Shown: positions 8,819-19,083, numbered from the stretch's first letter. The stretch is DNA of 64,000 nt from Chitinophaga qingshengii (GCF_014529935.1 NZ_JACVFC010000003.1:186001-250000), one strand, 5' to 3'. A program made the numbers and translations. Notes: generated by a model from the sequence alone, not told the origin.

Positions 8819-9574
8819 ATGCAGAAGATATGTTTGTTAGTGGTAGCGGTATTGACGTTGTCTTTTCGAATGGATCCTCCGTATATCAGTAAAATTACCA
8901 CGACATCCGATGGATTGACAGATACCGTGGTGTTTACCTATAATTCCAACAAGACGTTGCATAAAATCGTGCAGGCATACGGGCTGCCTAACGGAGGGCT
9001 GAAGTATTATGTGTTTTTCCCTGTGTATGAGAAGGGCAGGTTATCCAAACTGCTGTTCTCAAAAGATCCGATGGCTACCACCGGCGATATTAGTGCGGTT
9101 TATGTATATGAAAACAACCGTATCCGGAAAATACGTTACTACCACGGCAATGCCACCAAACCTTACAATACCGATTCGCTGATTTATAACGCGGAAAATA
9201 AAATTGCAGGTGTGTATGTGCTGGTTGGTAGCATAATACGCGAACGGCACGTATACTCCTGGCGTAACGGGAATGTGGTCAAATATGAACGTTATTCCGA
9301 TAATGGGACCGGGGTGGCTAACCTGCTACGGGAGACGACGACCTGGGGTTATGATGATAAACCCAATGTCTGTGGCAATGTAAAAGATTTCTCTTACATC
9401 CAACGGGCTATGGGAATAAACAACATGAGCAGCAATAACCCTGTTAGCTACCATTCGATATATGACAGCGGAGAGCAGGACACCGTCGGTGGTCAGCAGG
9501 AGTATAACGCGCAAGGGCATATGATAAAATCGGCAACCGAAACATCCACCAGCATTTTTGAATATCAGCAATAG
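8819..9574 (+). CDS. Small exported protein with RHS/YD-like (DUF4595-like) repeats
   Basis: 251 residues with a short N-terminal hydrophobic segment (ICLLVVAVLTLSF) that should act as a signal peptide; no lipobox cysteine follows. The body shows repeated strands spaced by about 20-25 residues: FTYNSNKTLHKIV, YVYENNRIRKIRYY, LIYNAENKIAGVYV, YSWRNGNVVKYERY and EYNAQGHMIKS. This is the pattern of RHS/YD-type and DUF4595-type beta repeats, though five or so units are far fewer than in a closed RHS shell. It could be a small surface or periplasmic module of the operon. It lies 21 bp after the FN3 gene and its end overlaps an alternative upstream TTG of the next gene. The family assignment is tentative. 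Confidence 0.65.
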   Translation: MQKICLLVVAVLTLSFRMDPPYISKITTTSDGLTDTVVFTYNSNKTLHKIVQAYGLPNGGLKYYVFFPVYEKGRLSKLLFSKDPMATTGDISAVYVYENNRIRKIRYYHGNATKPYNTDSLIYNAENKIAGVYVLVGSIIRERHVYSWRNGNVVKYERYSDNGTGVANLLRETTTWGYDDKPNVCGNVKDFSYIQRAMGINNMSSNNPVSYHSIYDSGEQDTVGGQQEYNAQGHMIKSATETSTSIFEYQQ

Positions 9575-9593
9575 TTCATCTATATCCCGACCT

Positions 9594-12500
9594 ATGAACA
9601 AATTTATACTATCCCTTTCTCTATTGCATCTCAACAGGAGGACCTGGATAAAGTACTCCTTGTGCCTTATCCTGGTGATCGCCGGGATATTACCTGCTAC
9701 TGCGCAGGATGGTGGGTATATGATTACCTATAACTTTCACTATAAGCATGAAGACGAATGGCCCTGCGGGGATTATGTACGATTTTACCTTACCTACCAG
9801 GATGGACAGGTAGATAAATTGGTGGACTGGGGACAAAATGAAATCAAATGTGTACCGCACTTTGAGATTTTGGAGGCGAAGAGTTTTATTGTTCCCCCTT
9901 CCAAGCTGGTACGTTCGGTAGAAATGACGTATGATGTAAAGTGCCAGAAAAGGAATTCCGGTAAATGTAATACCTGTAATGGCAGACACTTTTGGACGCC
10001 CGATCCCAACCCCCATAAATTTACGGTAACAGATCCGTGTAGTATGGCATTTTATAGCCCCTTCTCCGATGGAAGCAGTGGTGGCTACTTTTTTTCAGCA
10101 TTCCCATTTATCAATAAAATAGGAGTCAGTAATGTAGATAATATTCTTCCGGAGAACGCACCAGTGCAGCTGTCCGCTCCGGAGGGATTTGTTCCCTCGC
10201 TTTATAACTGGGAATATTCTACAGATGGCGACAACTGGAATAGTTTCCCTTATTCGTTATATGCCAACGGGACACCTACTGCTACTTTTACGGGGAAACA
10301 GCTGCTGGGCGACAATTTCGACCAGGCCGCCCGTATTGGTGGGCAGGTCTACTTCCGCATACGGCTTTGTGATAATACCTTTAGTACCAAGGTTACGCTG
10401 ACCTGTAAGTTGTCATCTCCCGGTATGACGGGGCACAGCACTGAAGATCCTGTTTGTGCCGATGGTAAAGGAAAACTGAAGATCTGGTTTGACCGCCAGT
10501 TGTATGCAGATGCGAATGAAGGATTGACCATTAACCTGCTGAATGACAAAGGGGAACTGGCGTATCAGCAAGCCAACGCCGTACTAGCAGCGGATATGAG
10601 CTATACCTGGCCACAGGATATATTACCGGGCGCCTATACTATTCAGTTGCAGGGAATTTATTATCCTAAAGGACTGGATCAGCCACGTACCGGTACATTC
10701 AGCGACGACCCGGTAAGGCATACCCGGCAGTTTACGATCAGCGCGCCTATGTTGGTCACCGCCAGTACTACCGCCAAACGTGATATTTCCTGTTTTGAAG
10801 GCAGCGATGGATCGATCTCTTTAAAAGCCGCCGGTGGCAAAGGTGGGTTTGTTTGTTACTATAAAGCCGCTGGTGAGGCCGACTGGCGGCCTGCTGTCGT
10901 TTTCGATAATCCTGACAGCCATACCCTGCGTAACCTGCCAGCCGGTACTTATACGATCAGGATAGCCGACAGTAAAGGCTGTTCTGCGAAAAATACGGAT
11001 GCTACAGACAAAATCATCACGGTTACCCTGCAACAGCCAACCGCTGCACTGGAGGCTGCCTCCTGGGGTATGGAAGCGCCGTTAGCCCATGGTTATGCCG
11101 ATGGCAGCATTACCGTTGTGCTGAAAGGCGGCACGCCTAATCCCGACGGCTCTTATAATATCAATTGGACCCGGCAGGATGGAACGGTATTAACACCGGT
11201 GAACAGTATAGACGGCGCCGGCCAATACCGCACTCAGCTCTCCGCGCTGCCAGCTGGAGTGTATATCGTTTCAGTAACAGATGCCAATTACAGCGGAGCA
11301 CTCAACGGGCAAACTACCTGCGCCTATACACAAACCTTTAACCTGGAAGAACCGCCACCCTTGACCGTAGCGATACAACTGCATCATCGTATTTCGTGTA
11401 ATGGTGACCGTGATGGAGAGCTGGAAGCGAAGGTGGCCGGGGGTATTCCCTATGGCGGGGCGGCGCCTTACCGCTACGAGTGGTTTAGTATCACCGGTGG
11501 CGTCAGCGTGAGCCTCGGACAAAGCACTGCTGTCGCTACGCTGTTGCCTGCGGGTAATTATAAAGTAAAAGTGACCGATAAGAACGGTATCAGCAAGGAG
11601 TCAGCACCTTTTACCCTTACAGAACCGGTGTTGTTACAAGCACCGCTGACCATTAAATCAGTGAACTGTTACGGTGGGCAGGATGGCAGTGTGAGTGCCG
11701 CCATCACCGGAGGCACCTTGCCTTACCTGGTCGCCTGGAGCAATGGTGTTACCGGTGCTGCTGTTATCAGCGGACTTACTACCGGCAGCTATCGTTTGCA
11801 GGTAAAGGACGATCATGGCTGTGAAGTTGTTGCCACCGGATATGTAGCCCAGCCTGCCGCCGCACTCACGATCAATGATGTGGTCACCATCAATCCAAAG
11901 GCTTATGGTTATACCGATGGAAGCGTTACCGCTACTATCCGCGGTGGTACCGCTTTTGGCGATGGCTCCTATACCGTGCGCTGGAAAGACGGCAAGGGTC
12001 AGCTTTTAAATGGCAGCAATACTGTTACGCCGGATGGTTATGTAACGACCTTAGCCAACCTGGGCGACGGTATATATACACTGGAGGTGACGGATGCACA
12101 ATACGCCACCGCTGCTATTGGCAGTACGGCCGGTTGTATGGCCGCAGGGAGCTACCTGCTGAAACAGCCGTTACCATTGACAGTAGCGCTGAGCGAGTAT
12201 CATTACGTTAGCTGTAAAGATTTTGCAGACGGTCAGGTCATGGCAACCGCCAGGGGAGGTATTCCTTTTGTTGCAGGACTGCCTTATAAATATGAATGGT
12301 CAAAACAAAACGGCAGCAATTTTGAACCGCTGCCTGCTACGGATAGCCTCCTGACCGGCCTCACGGCAGGTGTATACCAGGTAAAGATCACAGACTATAA
12401 TAATATTTCAACGTTATCGCCGGTGTTTGTGCTGGTAGAACCCGATAAACTGAATATCAACTTCCGCACAACGCCTGCCAGTTGTACCACTTATAGTGAT

Positions 12501-13670
12501 GGCAGCATTACCTCCACGGTGACTGGCGGTACTACGCCGTATGATTATAACTGGACTACAGGTGATAAAACACCCGCCTTGCGCAATATTCCGGAAGGCA
12601 GTTACCTGCTGCTGGTAAGAGATATCCGGGGTTGTCAATTGCAAAAACAAGTAGACCTCTACGATCCCGCAGGACTTAAAACAACGGTGGATAGTAGCTC
12701 ACCTGTCTGCCACGCCTATACGAACGGGTATATTCACCTGAACGTGACCGGCGGAAAAACGCCCTACCGCTATCAATGGGACAACGGCGCCACTACCAGG
12801 GACCTGGACAATTTACCTGCCGGCAGATATGCTATTACTATTACAGATGCCAATGGTTGCCAGCGCGGACAGTTGTTCCATCTGAAAGATCCCGCGCCGG
12901 TGCCGGCAGATCCCGGAACGGATAAAACGCTTTGCCGCGACCAGGTGTGGCCGGTGAACGTAGCCATCGCGGATCCGGCGGCGGTTTACAAATGGGAAAG
13001 TGACAACGGCTTCAGTGCTGTAACTGCCGGGGTTACCCTGGAAAAAGCCGGCACTTATCGTGTAACCGTTACCGATGCCAAAGGTTGTTTCGGGGAAGGA
13101 AAAATCCGTATCGCCCGCAATGATCAACAGGTAGCCGCCGAGTTTGTCGTGAGAACGGAAGTGTTGAGAGGTGTTCCCGTAACATTGGTCAATACCAGTC
13201 ATCCGGCGCCGGAAAAGGTAACCTGGCAGGTGCCGGATGATCCGGGCATTACGATATTGCAACAGAACGCCACCATTGCAGAATTGCGTTTTGACCGTAC
13301 CGGTACCTATACCATCGGTATGCAGGCGCAAGTAGGCGATTGCATACAGGCGTTCCATAAAACCGTGACCGTGCTGGAACCGCAGTCTTTCGGCAATCCC
13401 GGCGATGCGCGAACACCTTTTATCAAAGAGTTTTCCCTGGTACCCAACCCCAGTAGCGGACAATTTAACGTGCGGATATCGTTGGACCGTCCTTCCGCTG
13501 TACGCCTGCGGATGCTGAACGTCATTTCCCACGCGCTGGTGAGTGACCGGCAGCTGGCCAGCGCCGATGCTTTCAATATTCCCTATAGCCTGGTACTCCC
13601 CGCCGGTACTTATGTGCTGGTGCTGGAAACCGCGCAGGGACAAGATACACGCAAGATCATCATACAATAA
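9594..13670 (+). CDS. SprB-repeat surface adhesin with T9SS type A sorting domain
   Basis: I chose the ATG at 9594 (1358 aa) over a TTG at 9558. The longer form would add 12 residues before a good signal peptide that ends LPATAQ. Residues about 390-1140 hold tandem SprB-type repeats. Each has a conserved start (SCYGGQDGSVSA, SCNGDRDGELEA, SCKDFADGQVMA, SCTTYSDGSITS), a TGGTxPYxxxW centre and an end of the type LxAGxYxxxVTDxxGC. The last 85 residues are a T9SS type A sorting domain (FSLVPNPSSGQFNV, then LPAGTYVLVLE). T9SS cargo with such a domain is carried across the outer membrane and anchored. SprB repeats are known from the Flavobacterium gliding adhesin. Here it is probably a surface adhesin or fibre of the operon's machinery. 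Confidence 0.9.
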   Translation: MNKFILSLSLLHLNRRTWIKYSLCLILVIAGILPATAQDGGYMITYNFHYKHEDEWPCGDYVRFYLTYQDGQVDKLVDWGQNEIKCVPHFEILEAKSFIVPPSKLVRSVEMTYDVKCQKRNSGKCNTCNGRHFWTPDPNPHKFTVTDPCSMAFYSPFSDGSSGGYFFSAFPFINKIGVSNVDNILPENAPVQLSAPEGFVPSLYNWEYSTDGDNWNSFPYSLYANGTPTATFTGKQLLGDNFDQAARIGGQVYFRIRLCDNTFSTKVTLTCKLSSPGMTGHSTEDPVCADGKGKLKIWFDRQLYADANEGLTINLLNDKGELAYQQANAVLAADMSYTWPQDILPGAYTIQLQGIYYPKGLDQPRTGTFSDDPVRHTRQFTISAPMLVTASTTAKRDISCFEGSDGSISLKAAGGKGGFVCYYKAAGEADWRPAVVFDNPDSHTLRNLPAGTYTIRIADSKGCSAKNTDATDKIITVTLQQPTAALEAASWGMEAPLAHGYADGSITVVLKGGTPNPDGSYNINWTRQDGTVLTPVNSIDGAGQYRTQLSALPAGVYIVSVTDANYSGALNGQTTCAYTQTFNLEEPPPLTVAIQLHHRISCNGDRDGELEAKVAGGIPYGGAAPYRYEWFSITGGVSVSLGQSTAVATLLPAGNYKVKVTDKNGISKESAPFTLTEPVLLQAPLTIKSVNCYGGQDGSVSAAITGGTLPYLVAWSNGVTGAAVISGLTTGSYRLQVKDDHGCEVVATGYVAQPAAALTINDVVTINPKAYGYTDGSVTATIRGGTAFGDGSYTVRWKDGKGQLLNGSNTVTPDGYVTTLANLGDGIYTLEVTDAQYATAAIGSTAGCMAAGSYLLKQPLPLTVALSEYHYVSCKDFADGQVMATARGGIPFVAGLPYKYEWSKQNGSNFEPLPATDSLLTGLTAGVYQVKITDYNNISTLSPVFVLVEPDKLNINFRTTPASCTTYSDGSITSTVTGGTTPYDYNWTTGDKTPALRNIPEGSYLLLVRDIRGCQLQKQVDLYDPAGLKTTVDSSSPVCHAYTNGYIHLNVTGGKTPYRYQWDNGATTRDLDNLPAGRYAITITDANGCQRGQLFHLKDPAPVPADPGTDKTLCRDQVWPVNVAIADPAAVYKWESDNGFSAVTAGVTLEKAGTYRVTVTDAKGCFGEGKIRIARNDQQVAAEFVVRTEVLRGVPVTLVNTSHPAPEKVTWQVPDDPGITILQQNATIAELRFDRTGTYTIGMQAQVGDCIQAFHKTVTVLEPQSFGNPGDARTPFIKEFSLVPNPSSGQFNVRISLDRPSAVRLRMLNVISHALVSDRQLASADAFNIPYSLVLPAGTYVLVLETAQGQDTRKIIIQ

Positions 13671-13675
13671 AGATC

Positions 13676-15019
13676 ATGAGAAGGTATGTATATATAACGC
13701 TGCTGATGTTGACGGGACCAGCCTGCCGCAGAGAGGTAGACATCCCGGTAACAGCCGATTTTTCCTGGGAACTGGCGGATAATAACCGCACCGTACCGGT
13801 GAGCGTGAAAATTACTAATAAAACCGCCGGCGCAGACCATTACCAGTGGACTTTTGATGGCGGAGAACCCGCCGGCTCCACGCAGCGTAATCCTGGTGTC
13901 ATCCTTTTTAAAGAGGCCGGCGCGCATAAAATAACGCTGGAAGCCTGGAATGACGACCAGCGGCAAAACAAAACCCTGACGGTGGAAACTGATAAACTGG
14001 TAGATATCGGTTTTGATGCCAAAGTACGGATCAATGACTTTTCACCCGTACAGGTGGACATTACCAATAAAACCACCGGAGCCACCACGTACAAGTGGAC
14101 TTTTGAAGGCGGGGAACCCGCCATGGCAGAAGGCCCGCAGCCTCCGCCGGTAACGTTTGCCACCCCGGGGGAACATACGATCACCCTCGTGGCAAACAAT
14201 GGCAGCAAAGATTTTACCTATAGCACCCGTATAACGGTAAAGCCTGCACTCCAGCCTGCGTTTAACATCATCCCTTCTTTTGAAGATGAAGACGGGCAGG
14301 CACCGCTCACCGCCGCGCTGGAGAACAAAACCATCAGTGGCCTGAGCTGGCAATGGTCTGCCACCGGCGGCATAATTGACCAGCCTGCGGCTGGCAATAC
14401 CAGCATCACTTTTACAGCGCCGGGTACTTACCAGGTTACGCTCACCGCCTCCAACGGAAAGGAAAACAAACCGGTAACCAAAAGCATCACCGTACTACCC
14501 AATACCAACCTGCGCACATTGAAGGATATACGATTGGGCATCAGCAGCGCACATAGCGCCATTGGCTGTTTCTATTCTACCAAACTGCGGCAGGTATTCA
14601 GGAAAGGCGATGACCTGACGGACGCGGGTAAAGACATCGACCTGGTGTTTTTTGGTATCAACCAGGGATTCTCTTCCGCCAAATTCCTCTCACCGGATTC
14701 GGCGCAATACTATACGCTGGGCGCCATCCCCGGCGCTATGGCTACACGTCTGGTGAATGTACAGGAGAGCTGCAGTTGCGGTATCACCTTCTCCGCGGCT
14801 GATTTTGATAACATGACTGACGATACGCCCCTGCGTAAAATTCGTATACCCGACGACGGTAGCGGAGATACGCCCTTTGATAACAGTGTTACCCCAAGGA
14901 TCATACTTTTTCAAACAAAAGACGGGCGTAAAGGGGTGATCAGCATTAAACAGTTTGTACAGGCGGGGCAGCAGTCCTATATCCTGGCAGACATCAAAGT
15001 ACAGAAAATGCCGGTGTAA
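13676..15019 (+). CDS. PKD-domain outer-membrane lipoprotein
   Basis: 447 residues starting five bases after the adhesin gene. The N-terminus (ITLLMLTGPAC) is a lipoprotein signal with the lipid-carrying Cys near residue 17, so membrane anchoring is likely. Three PKD-like beta domains follow at about residues 25-105, 106-190 and 200-270. Their marks are YQWTFDGGEPA, YKWTFEGGEPA and LSWQWSATGG, each followed by a GxHxITLxAxN-type strand. The last 150 residues are a separate domain I do not recognise. It contains SCSCGITFSAAD and a cluster of acidic residues. PKD domains are extracellular spacers or binding modules. The gap to the next gene is two bases, so it is likely made together with the outer-membrane barrel and may be its lipoprotein partner. 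Confidence 0.8.
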   Translation: MRRYVYITLLMLTGPACRREVDIPVTADFSWELADNNRTVPVSVKITNKTAGADHYQWTFDGGEPAGSTQRNPGVILFKEAGAHKITLEAWNDDQRQNKTLTVETDKLVDIGFDAKVRINDFSPVQVDITNKTTGATTYKWTFEGGEPAMAEGPQPPPVTFATPGEHTITLVANNGSKDFTYSTRITVKPALQPAFNIIPSFEDEDGQAPLTAALENKTISGLSWQWSATGGIIDQPAAGNTSITFTAPGTYQVTLTASNGKENKPVTKSITVLPNTNLRTLKDIRLGISSAHSAIGCFYSTKLRQVFRKGDDLTDAGKDIDLVFFGINQGFSSAKFLSPDSAQYYTLGAIPGAMATRLVNVQESCSCGITFSAADFDNMTDDTPLRKIRIPDDGSGDTPFDNSVTPRIILFQTKDGRKGVISIKQFVQAGQQSYILADIKVQKMPV

Positions 15020-15021
15020 TC

Positions 15022-16737
15022 ATGAAGAGACACTTATTACTATACCTGATGCTGATGGTCCCCGGCTATGTGCTGGGGCAGCATATTGACCTGGGTAATA
15101 TCGGCCGGCAGTTTGGCAAAGGAAAGCCATATAAGATTAATGGCGGCTTTAGCGCCAATACAATGTTTTATGGCGGAAATGCCAGCGTAGAGCGCCAGTC
15201 CTTCGGTTATATGCTGAACGGCAACCTTAACCTGAACCTCCTTGGACTGATCGATCTGCCTTTCTCTTTTAACCTTACCAATGTGGGATCGGGGTATTCA
15301 CTGCCCACGCTGCCCAATCGCTTAAGTCTGCATCCCACCTACAAGTGGGTGCAGGGGCATATTGGTGATGTAAGCATGACTTTTTCGCCCTATACTTTAA
15401 GCGGACAACCTTTTACCGGCGCCGGCGTGGACCTTACGCCGGCAGGGCATTGGAAGTTCAGCGCCATGTATGGCCGCTTACAAAAGGCAGTGCCTTATGA
15501 AGAAGGTATACAGGGGTTTGCTGCGTATAGGCGTATGGGATATGGCGCCAAAGTTGACTACGCGCAGGAGCGCTATACTATAGGCCTGACCGTGTTTCAT
15601 GCAAAAGACGATGCCGCTTCCCTTACACAGGCGCCGGACAGTACCGGTATTTTTCCGCAGCAAAACCTGGTGGTGAGTATCAATGCCGCGCTGCGGCCAC
15701 GCAAAGGGTTAGTATTATCAATGGAATATGCCAACAGTGCGCTGACAGCCGATAGCAGGGATAAAACAGTGTATGCCGCTTCCGGCGATGGTCATCTGTT
15801 AAAGCCCTTTATGCCCGCAGCTGGCGCCATTACCTATTACAAAGCGCTGAAGGCAGGGATGGATTATTCCATTGGTCATGGCGCTGTGGGATTGAGTTAT
15901 GAACGAATAGACCCCGGTTATAAATCACTCGGAAACCAATATTTTGCCGGCGACCGGGAGAATATCTCCGTACGGCTGTCCCGCTCATTTTTTAACAGTA
16001 AAGTCAATGCAGCCGTCAACGCCGGGTATGAACGCGATGACCTGGACCATCACAAGGCGAGGGCCGGATCACGGATGACCAGCGCCCTGAACCTGGCCTA
16101 TAACGGCAAGCGGTTAAACGTGAATACCTCCTGGTCCAATTATCAAACCTACCAGCGTATTAAATCGCAGTTTGAATACATCAACCAGATGTTGCCGGTG
16201 GACAGGGACACTACCAGGGAGATCAAGCAGGTATCACAAAACGCCATGATCAATGTCGGCTATCAACTCTCAGCCAATGATAAACGCAGCCAGCGGCTGG
16301 ATGCCAGTTTCAACTTCGTAGACGCCGCCAACCTGCAGGATGGCGTGCTGCGTAAGGGCCAGGGGTCGCAGGTGTATGACATGAGCGCCGGTTACACGAT
16401 GCAGCTTTTACCACGGCAGATCATGATCAGCGCATTGATAAACGGCAGTTATAACACGGTAGGCCGTGATGATTATTTCACATGGGGCCCCACGCTGACA
16501 GTCGGCGCCCGTTTTTTCGACAAAAAAGTGAACGGCAGCCTGAGCAGCGCTTACAATACTACTATGAACCAGGGGCGGTCGGAAGGAAATGTGTTGAACC
16601 TGCGGCTCAACGGCGCTTACCGCTTCCTCAAGCAGCATAATATCAGCGCTAATATTGGTCAGCAGTTGAGGCATTCGCCACAGAAAGGGGAAACAACTGA
16701 TATGAGTGCAACCGTAGGATATAATTATAGTTTTTAA
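15022..16737 (+). CDS. Outer-membrane beta-barrel protein of unknown function (571 aa)
   Basis: A signal peptide (LLLYLMLMVPGYVLGQ) is followed by alternating amphipathic beta strands through the whole length, ending in aromatic VGYNYSF. A C-terminal Phe is typical of beta-barrels folded by BamA. There is no plug, TonB box or CarboxypepD domain, so it is not a TonB-dependent receptor. It also has no PorP/SprF signature that I can see. The early segment (FGKGKPYKINGGFSANTMFY) and LIDLPFSFNLTN suggest an N-terminal region lying against the membrane. A barrel of this size (perhaps 20 or more strands) could be the export or anchoring pore for neighbouring secreted proteins, including the toxin, which lacks a T9SS domain. 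That role is inference from gene order. Confidence 0.78.
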   Translation: MKRHLLLYLMLMVPGYVLGQHIDLGNIGRQFGKGKPYKINGGFSANTMFYGGNASVERQSFGYMLNGNLNLNLLGLIDLPFSFNLTNVGSGYSLPTLPNRLSLHPTYKWVQGHIGDVSMTFSPYTLSGQPFTGAGVDLTPAGHWKFSAMYGRLQKAVPYEEGIQGFAAYRRMGYGAKVDYAQERYTIGLTVFHAKDDAASLTQAPDSTGIFPQQNLVVSINAALRPRKGLVLSMEYANSALTADSRDKTVYAASGDGHLLKPFMPAAGAITYYKALKAGMDYSIGHGAVGLSYERIDPGYKSLGNQYFAGDRENISVRLSRSFFNSKVNAAVNAGYERDDLDHHKARAGSRMTSALNLAYNGKRLNVNTSWSNYQTYQRIKSQFEYINQMLPVDRDTTREIKQVSQNAMINVGYQLSANDKRSQRLDASFNFVDAANLQDGVLRKGQGSQVYDMSAGYTMQLLPRQIMISALINGSYNTVGRDDYFTWGPTLTVGARFFDKKVNGSLSSAYNTTMNQGRSEGNVLNLRLNGAYRFLKQHNISANIGQQLRHSPQKGETTDMSATVGYNYSF

Positions 16738-16776
16738 TAACGATGACGGGTATACGGGAATAAGGGAATTTGTTTT

Positions 16777-19074
16777 ATGAAACATGTAAAGTTATTGTAT
16801 GTGCTGCTGACAGTGCTGTTGTTACAGCTGACAGCGCACCGATTGTACAGCCAGACTTACCCCGTGCGGGTACAGGTAGCTATCAGGGAGCCGCTCAGCG
16901 TGGTGCTGTCTGCCTTTTATACCGGCAGCCGGCCAAAGATGAGTGTCACCCTGCTGAATACCGACCTGCAGCAACCAGTGCTGGATGTGAAACTACAGCT
17001 GGTTGTTCGCAGTGGTAATAATCAGTGGGTGAGCAACATGCGAGGTACGGAGCCGATTCTCCATCTGGACAGGGGAATGCCCCTGCGCCTGGAAGGGGAG
17101 CAGGACCTGGGTGTTTATTTCGCAGGGCTTCCTTTGCGTAGTATGAATCCGCAGCAGCCCGGCACCCTGCCTGATGATTATTACCAGTTCTGTTTCCAGG
17201 TTGTACATGCCTATACCGGTGCGGCGTTGTCGGCGCCCGTTGTGTCCAACTCGTTTAATACAGACTGTTGTTCTTACAGCGCCTTCGTGGGGCGGGCAGA
17301 TGCGCCACTGTTGAATTTCCCGATGGATAAGGACGTGTTGCCTTACCGGCAGCCGCAGTCTGTTACTTTCAACTGGACGCCCCGGCATCTGAGCGTGCCT
17401 TTCGCGATGATCAACACGAAATATATCCTGCGGGTGGTGAAGATTACGGATACCGGTATCAGTCCGGAAGCCGCTTTTATGAGTTCTCCGCCTTTTATAC
17501 AGGAGGAAATATCGCAGGGCACCACCTTCCGGCTGGACGCGCTGTCGCGCCAGCTGGACCCCGGATACAAATACGCCTGGCAGGTGCAGGCCGTATGGAA
17601 GGAAGGTGCAGAAGACCCGGTGTTGTTTGTGAATAATGGTTATTCCAACATACAGGTATTTGAAGTGCAGGACAATTGTAACCCGCCGCAGCAGGTAGCG
17701 GCCACCATCGAAAGCGGCCGTGTGAGCCTGGTATGGGAAAATGATCCCCGTGTTTTTGAATACCTGGTAGAATACCGGCTGGCAGAAAAAGGAAAATGGT
17801 TCTCCACGAAAGTCACCGAGCCCAGGGCGATGTTATACGATGTTTCTCCCGGTAAAAATTATGAATACCGTGTCAGCTGTTATTGTATGCCGGGTGTAAA
17901 AACAGCCGGTGACCTCCGTGGATTCACCGTTCCGCCTACAGACATCGCGAAAGGTGGTAAATGCCAGGTATTACCGGATATAAAAATTGAAAACCGGAAA
18001 CCCGCTGAGCAGTTGACCGTAGGTGAAACCATTATGGCTGGCGGCTTCCCGGTGAAGCTGATGGAAGTGAGCGGCAATGGCAGTTCGTTGACCGGCGCCG
18101 GTTACGTGACGGTGCCATTCCTGGGGTATAACCGGCTGAAGGTGCGTTTTGCCAATATCAGCGTTAATACCGACGGGCAATTGATCAAGGGTGTGATAGA
18201 AACCACCTATGATCCTACAGAAGGGCAGATAGTAAACGTCGGAGAGGTAAAAGACGCTTTCAGCGATCTGGCCACTGTGGTCAACGACCTGGCCAAAATG
18301 AGTATTGACAAGGATTACCAGGCCATCAAACAAATGGCGGATGAAATCCGCCGGCAGGCGGAAGAAGAGCTGCCAAAGGAGCTGAAAGAAAAATTGCAAA
18401 ACGCCGCGCAGAACCTGGAGAGCGCCAAGCAGGAGTATGATAAGGCGAAGAAAGCCTATGAAGAAGCACAGACCCCGGAAGAAAAAGCCAGGGCCAAAAA
18501 AGAAATGGAAACAGCCAAAGAGAAATTTGAACAGGCGAAGAAAGAGGTAGATACGGCCATCAAAGAGAAGGAAACATTTGTAAAAGGGGTCGCCGATTTG
18601 CTGGTGAAAGCCGTGAAAGCGCTGAAGAAAGATTATGATCAGCAGCGGGATGCGCTGAAACAGGCAGCCGCAGAGAAAAAGAAGGCATTTGATGAATATG
18701 CGGCACGGGCAAGGAAAGAGCTGGGTAGCAGCAGTACCCCCGCTACAGGTGCAGGTACTTCCGGCGCTGCCATCATCGTAGCCACCGGTAAACTAACGTT
18801 GACGGATACTGACAACAGTGATTTTACCCGCCTGGGACGTGCTGCCCGTCAGGCTGAAATCGGTGTGGGTAAAACAACCGCGGTTAACATCCTCGACAGG
18901 GACATCACCGGAAAGCAGTATTACAGCTTGTTTACAACCATGTTTAAGGTAAACGGCAAGGGTGTGATCACTTTTATCAATGAACAAAGAGCGGCGGGGG
19001 TGAACGATACCGCCATGATAACAACCCTGAAAGAAAAGCTCGATGAGTTATTAATCCAATTACTGGACAAATAA
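16777..19074 (+). CDS. TANFOR-domain protein with FN3 module and long coiled coil
   Basis: 765 residues with a signal peptide ending RLYSQ. About residues 25-170 match what I know of the TANFOR domain (first noted in Tannerella forsythia): MSVTLLNTDL, QLVVRSGNNQW, a GMPLRLEGEQDL-type strand and LPDDYYQFCFQV. An FN3-like module lies at about 305-390 (VSLVWENDP to YEYRVSCYC). Residues about 509-648 are strongly charged and heptad-like (EKARAKKEMETAKEKFEQAK), a long coiled coil, followed by a Ser/Thr/Gly linker and a small C-terminal domain. The coiled coil could form a stalk or tether. The gene sits directly ahead of the toxin gene (9 bp), the usual place for an adaptor or loading partner. TANFOR function is not established. 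Confidence 0.8.
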   Translation: MKHVKLLYVLLTVLLLQLTAHRLYSQTYPVRVQVAIREPLSVVLSAFYTGSRPKMSVTLLNTDLQQPVLDVKLQLVVRSGNNQWVSNMRGTEPILHLDRGMPLRLEGEQDLGVYFAGLPLRSMNPQQPGTLPDDYYQFCFQVVHAYTGAALSAPVVSNSFNTDCCSYSAFVGRADAPLLNFPMDKDVLPYRQPQSVTFNWTPRHLSVPFAMINTKYILRVVKITDTGISPEAAFMSSPPFIQEEISQGTTFRLDALSRQLDPGYKYAWQVQAVWKEGAEDPVLFVNNGYSNIQVFEVQDNCNPPQQVAATIESGRVSLVWENDPRVFEYLVEYRLAEKGKWFSTKVTEPRAMLYDVSPGKNYEYRVSCYCMPGVKTAGDLRGFTVPPTDIAKGGKCQVLPDIKIENRKPAEQLTVGETIMAGGFPVKLMEVSGNGSSLTGAGYVTVPFLGYNRLKVRFANISVNTDGQLIKGVIETTYDPTEGQIVNVGEVKDAFSDLATVVNDLAKMSIDKDYQAIKQMADEIRRQAEEELPKELKEKLQNAAQNLESAKQEYDKAKKAYEEAQTPEEKARAKKEMETAKEKFEQAKKEVDTAIKEKETFVKGVADLLVKAVKALKKDYDQQRDALKQAAAEKKKAFDEYAARARKELGSSSTPATGAGTSGAAIIVATGKLTLTDTDNSDFTRLGRAARQAEIGVGKTTAVNILDRDITGKQYYSLFTTMFKVNGKGVITFINEQRAAGVNDTAMITTLKEKLDELLIQLLDK

Positions 19075-19083
19075 TGTAAGCAG

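Noticed and set aside
10700..13100. Regular repeats that might suggest a CRISPR array or DNA repeat element
   Set aside because: The periodicity is protein-level (SprB repeats of about 80 residues), not short identical DNA repeats with spacers.
12813..13667. 284-residue antisense frame in the SprB/T9SS gene
   Set aside because: Repeats and sorting domain prove the sense frame; the antisense is a codon-bias shadow.
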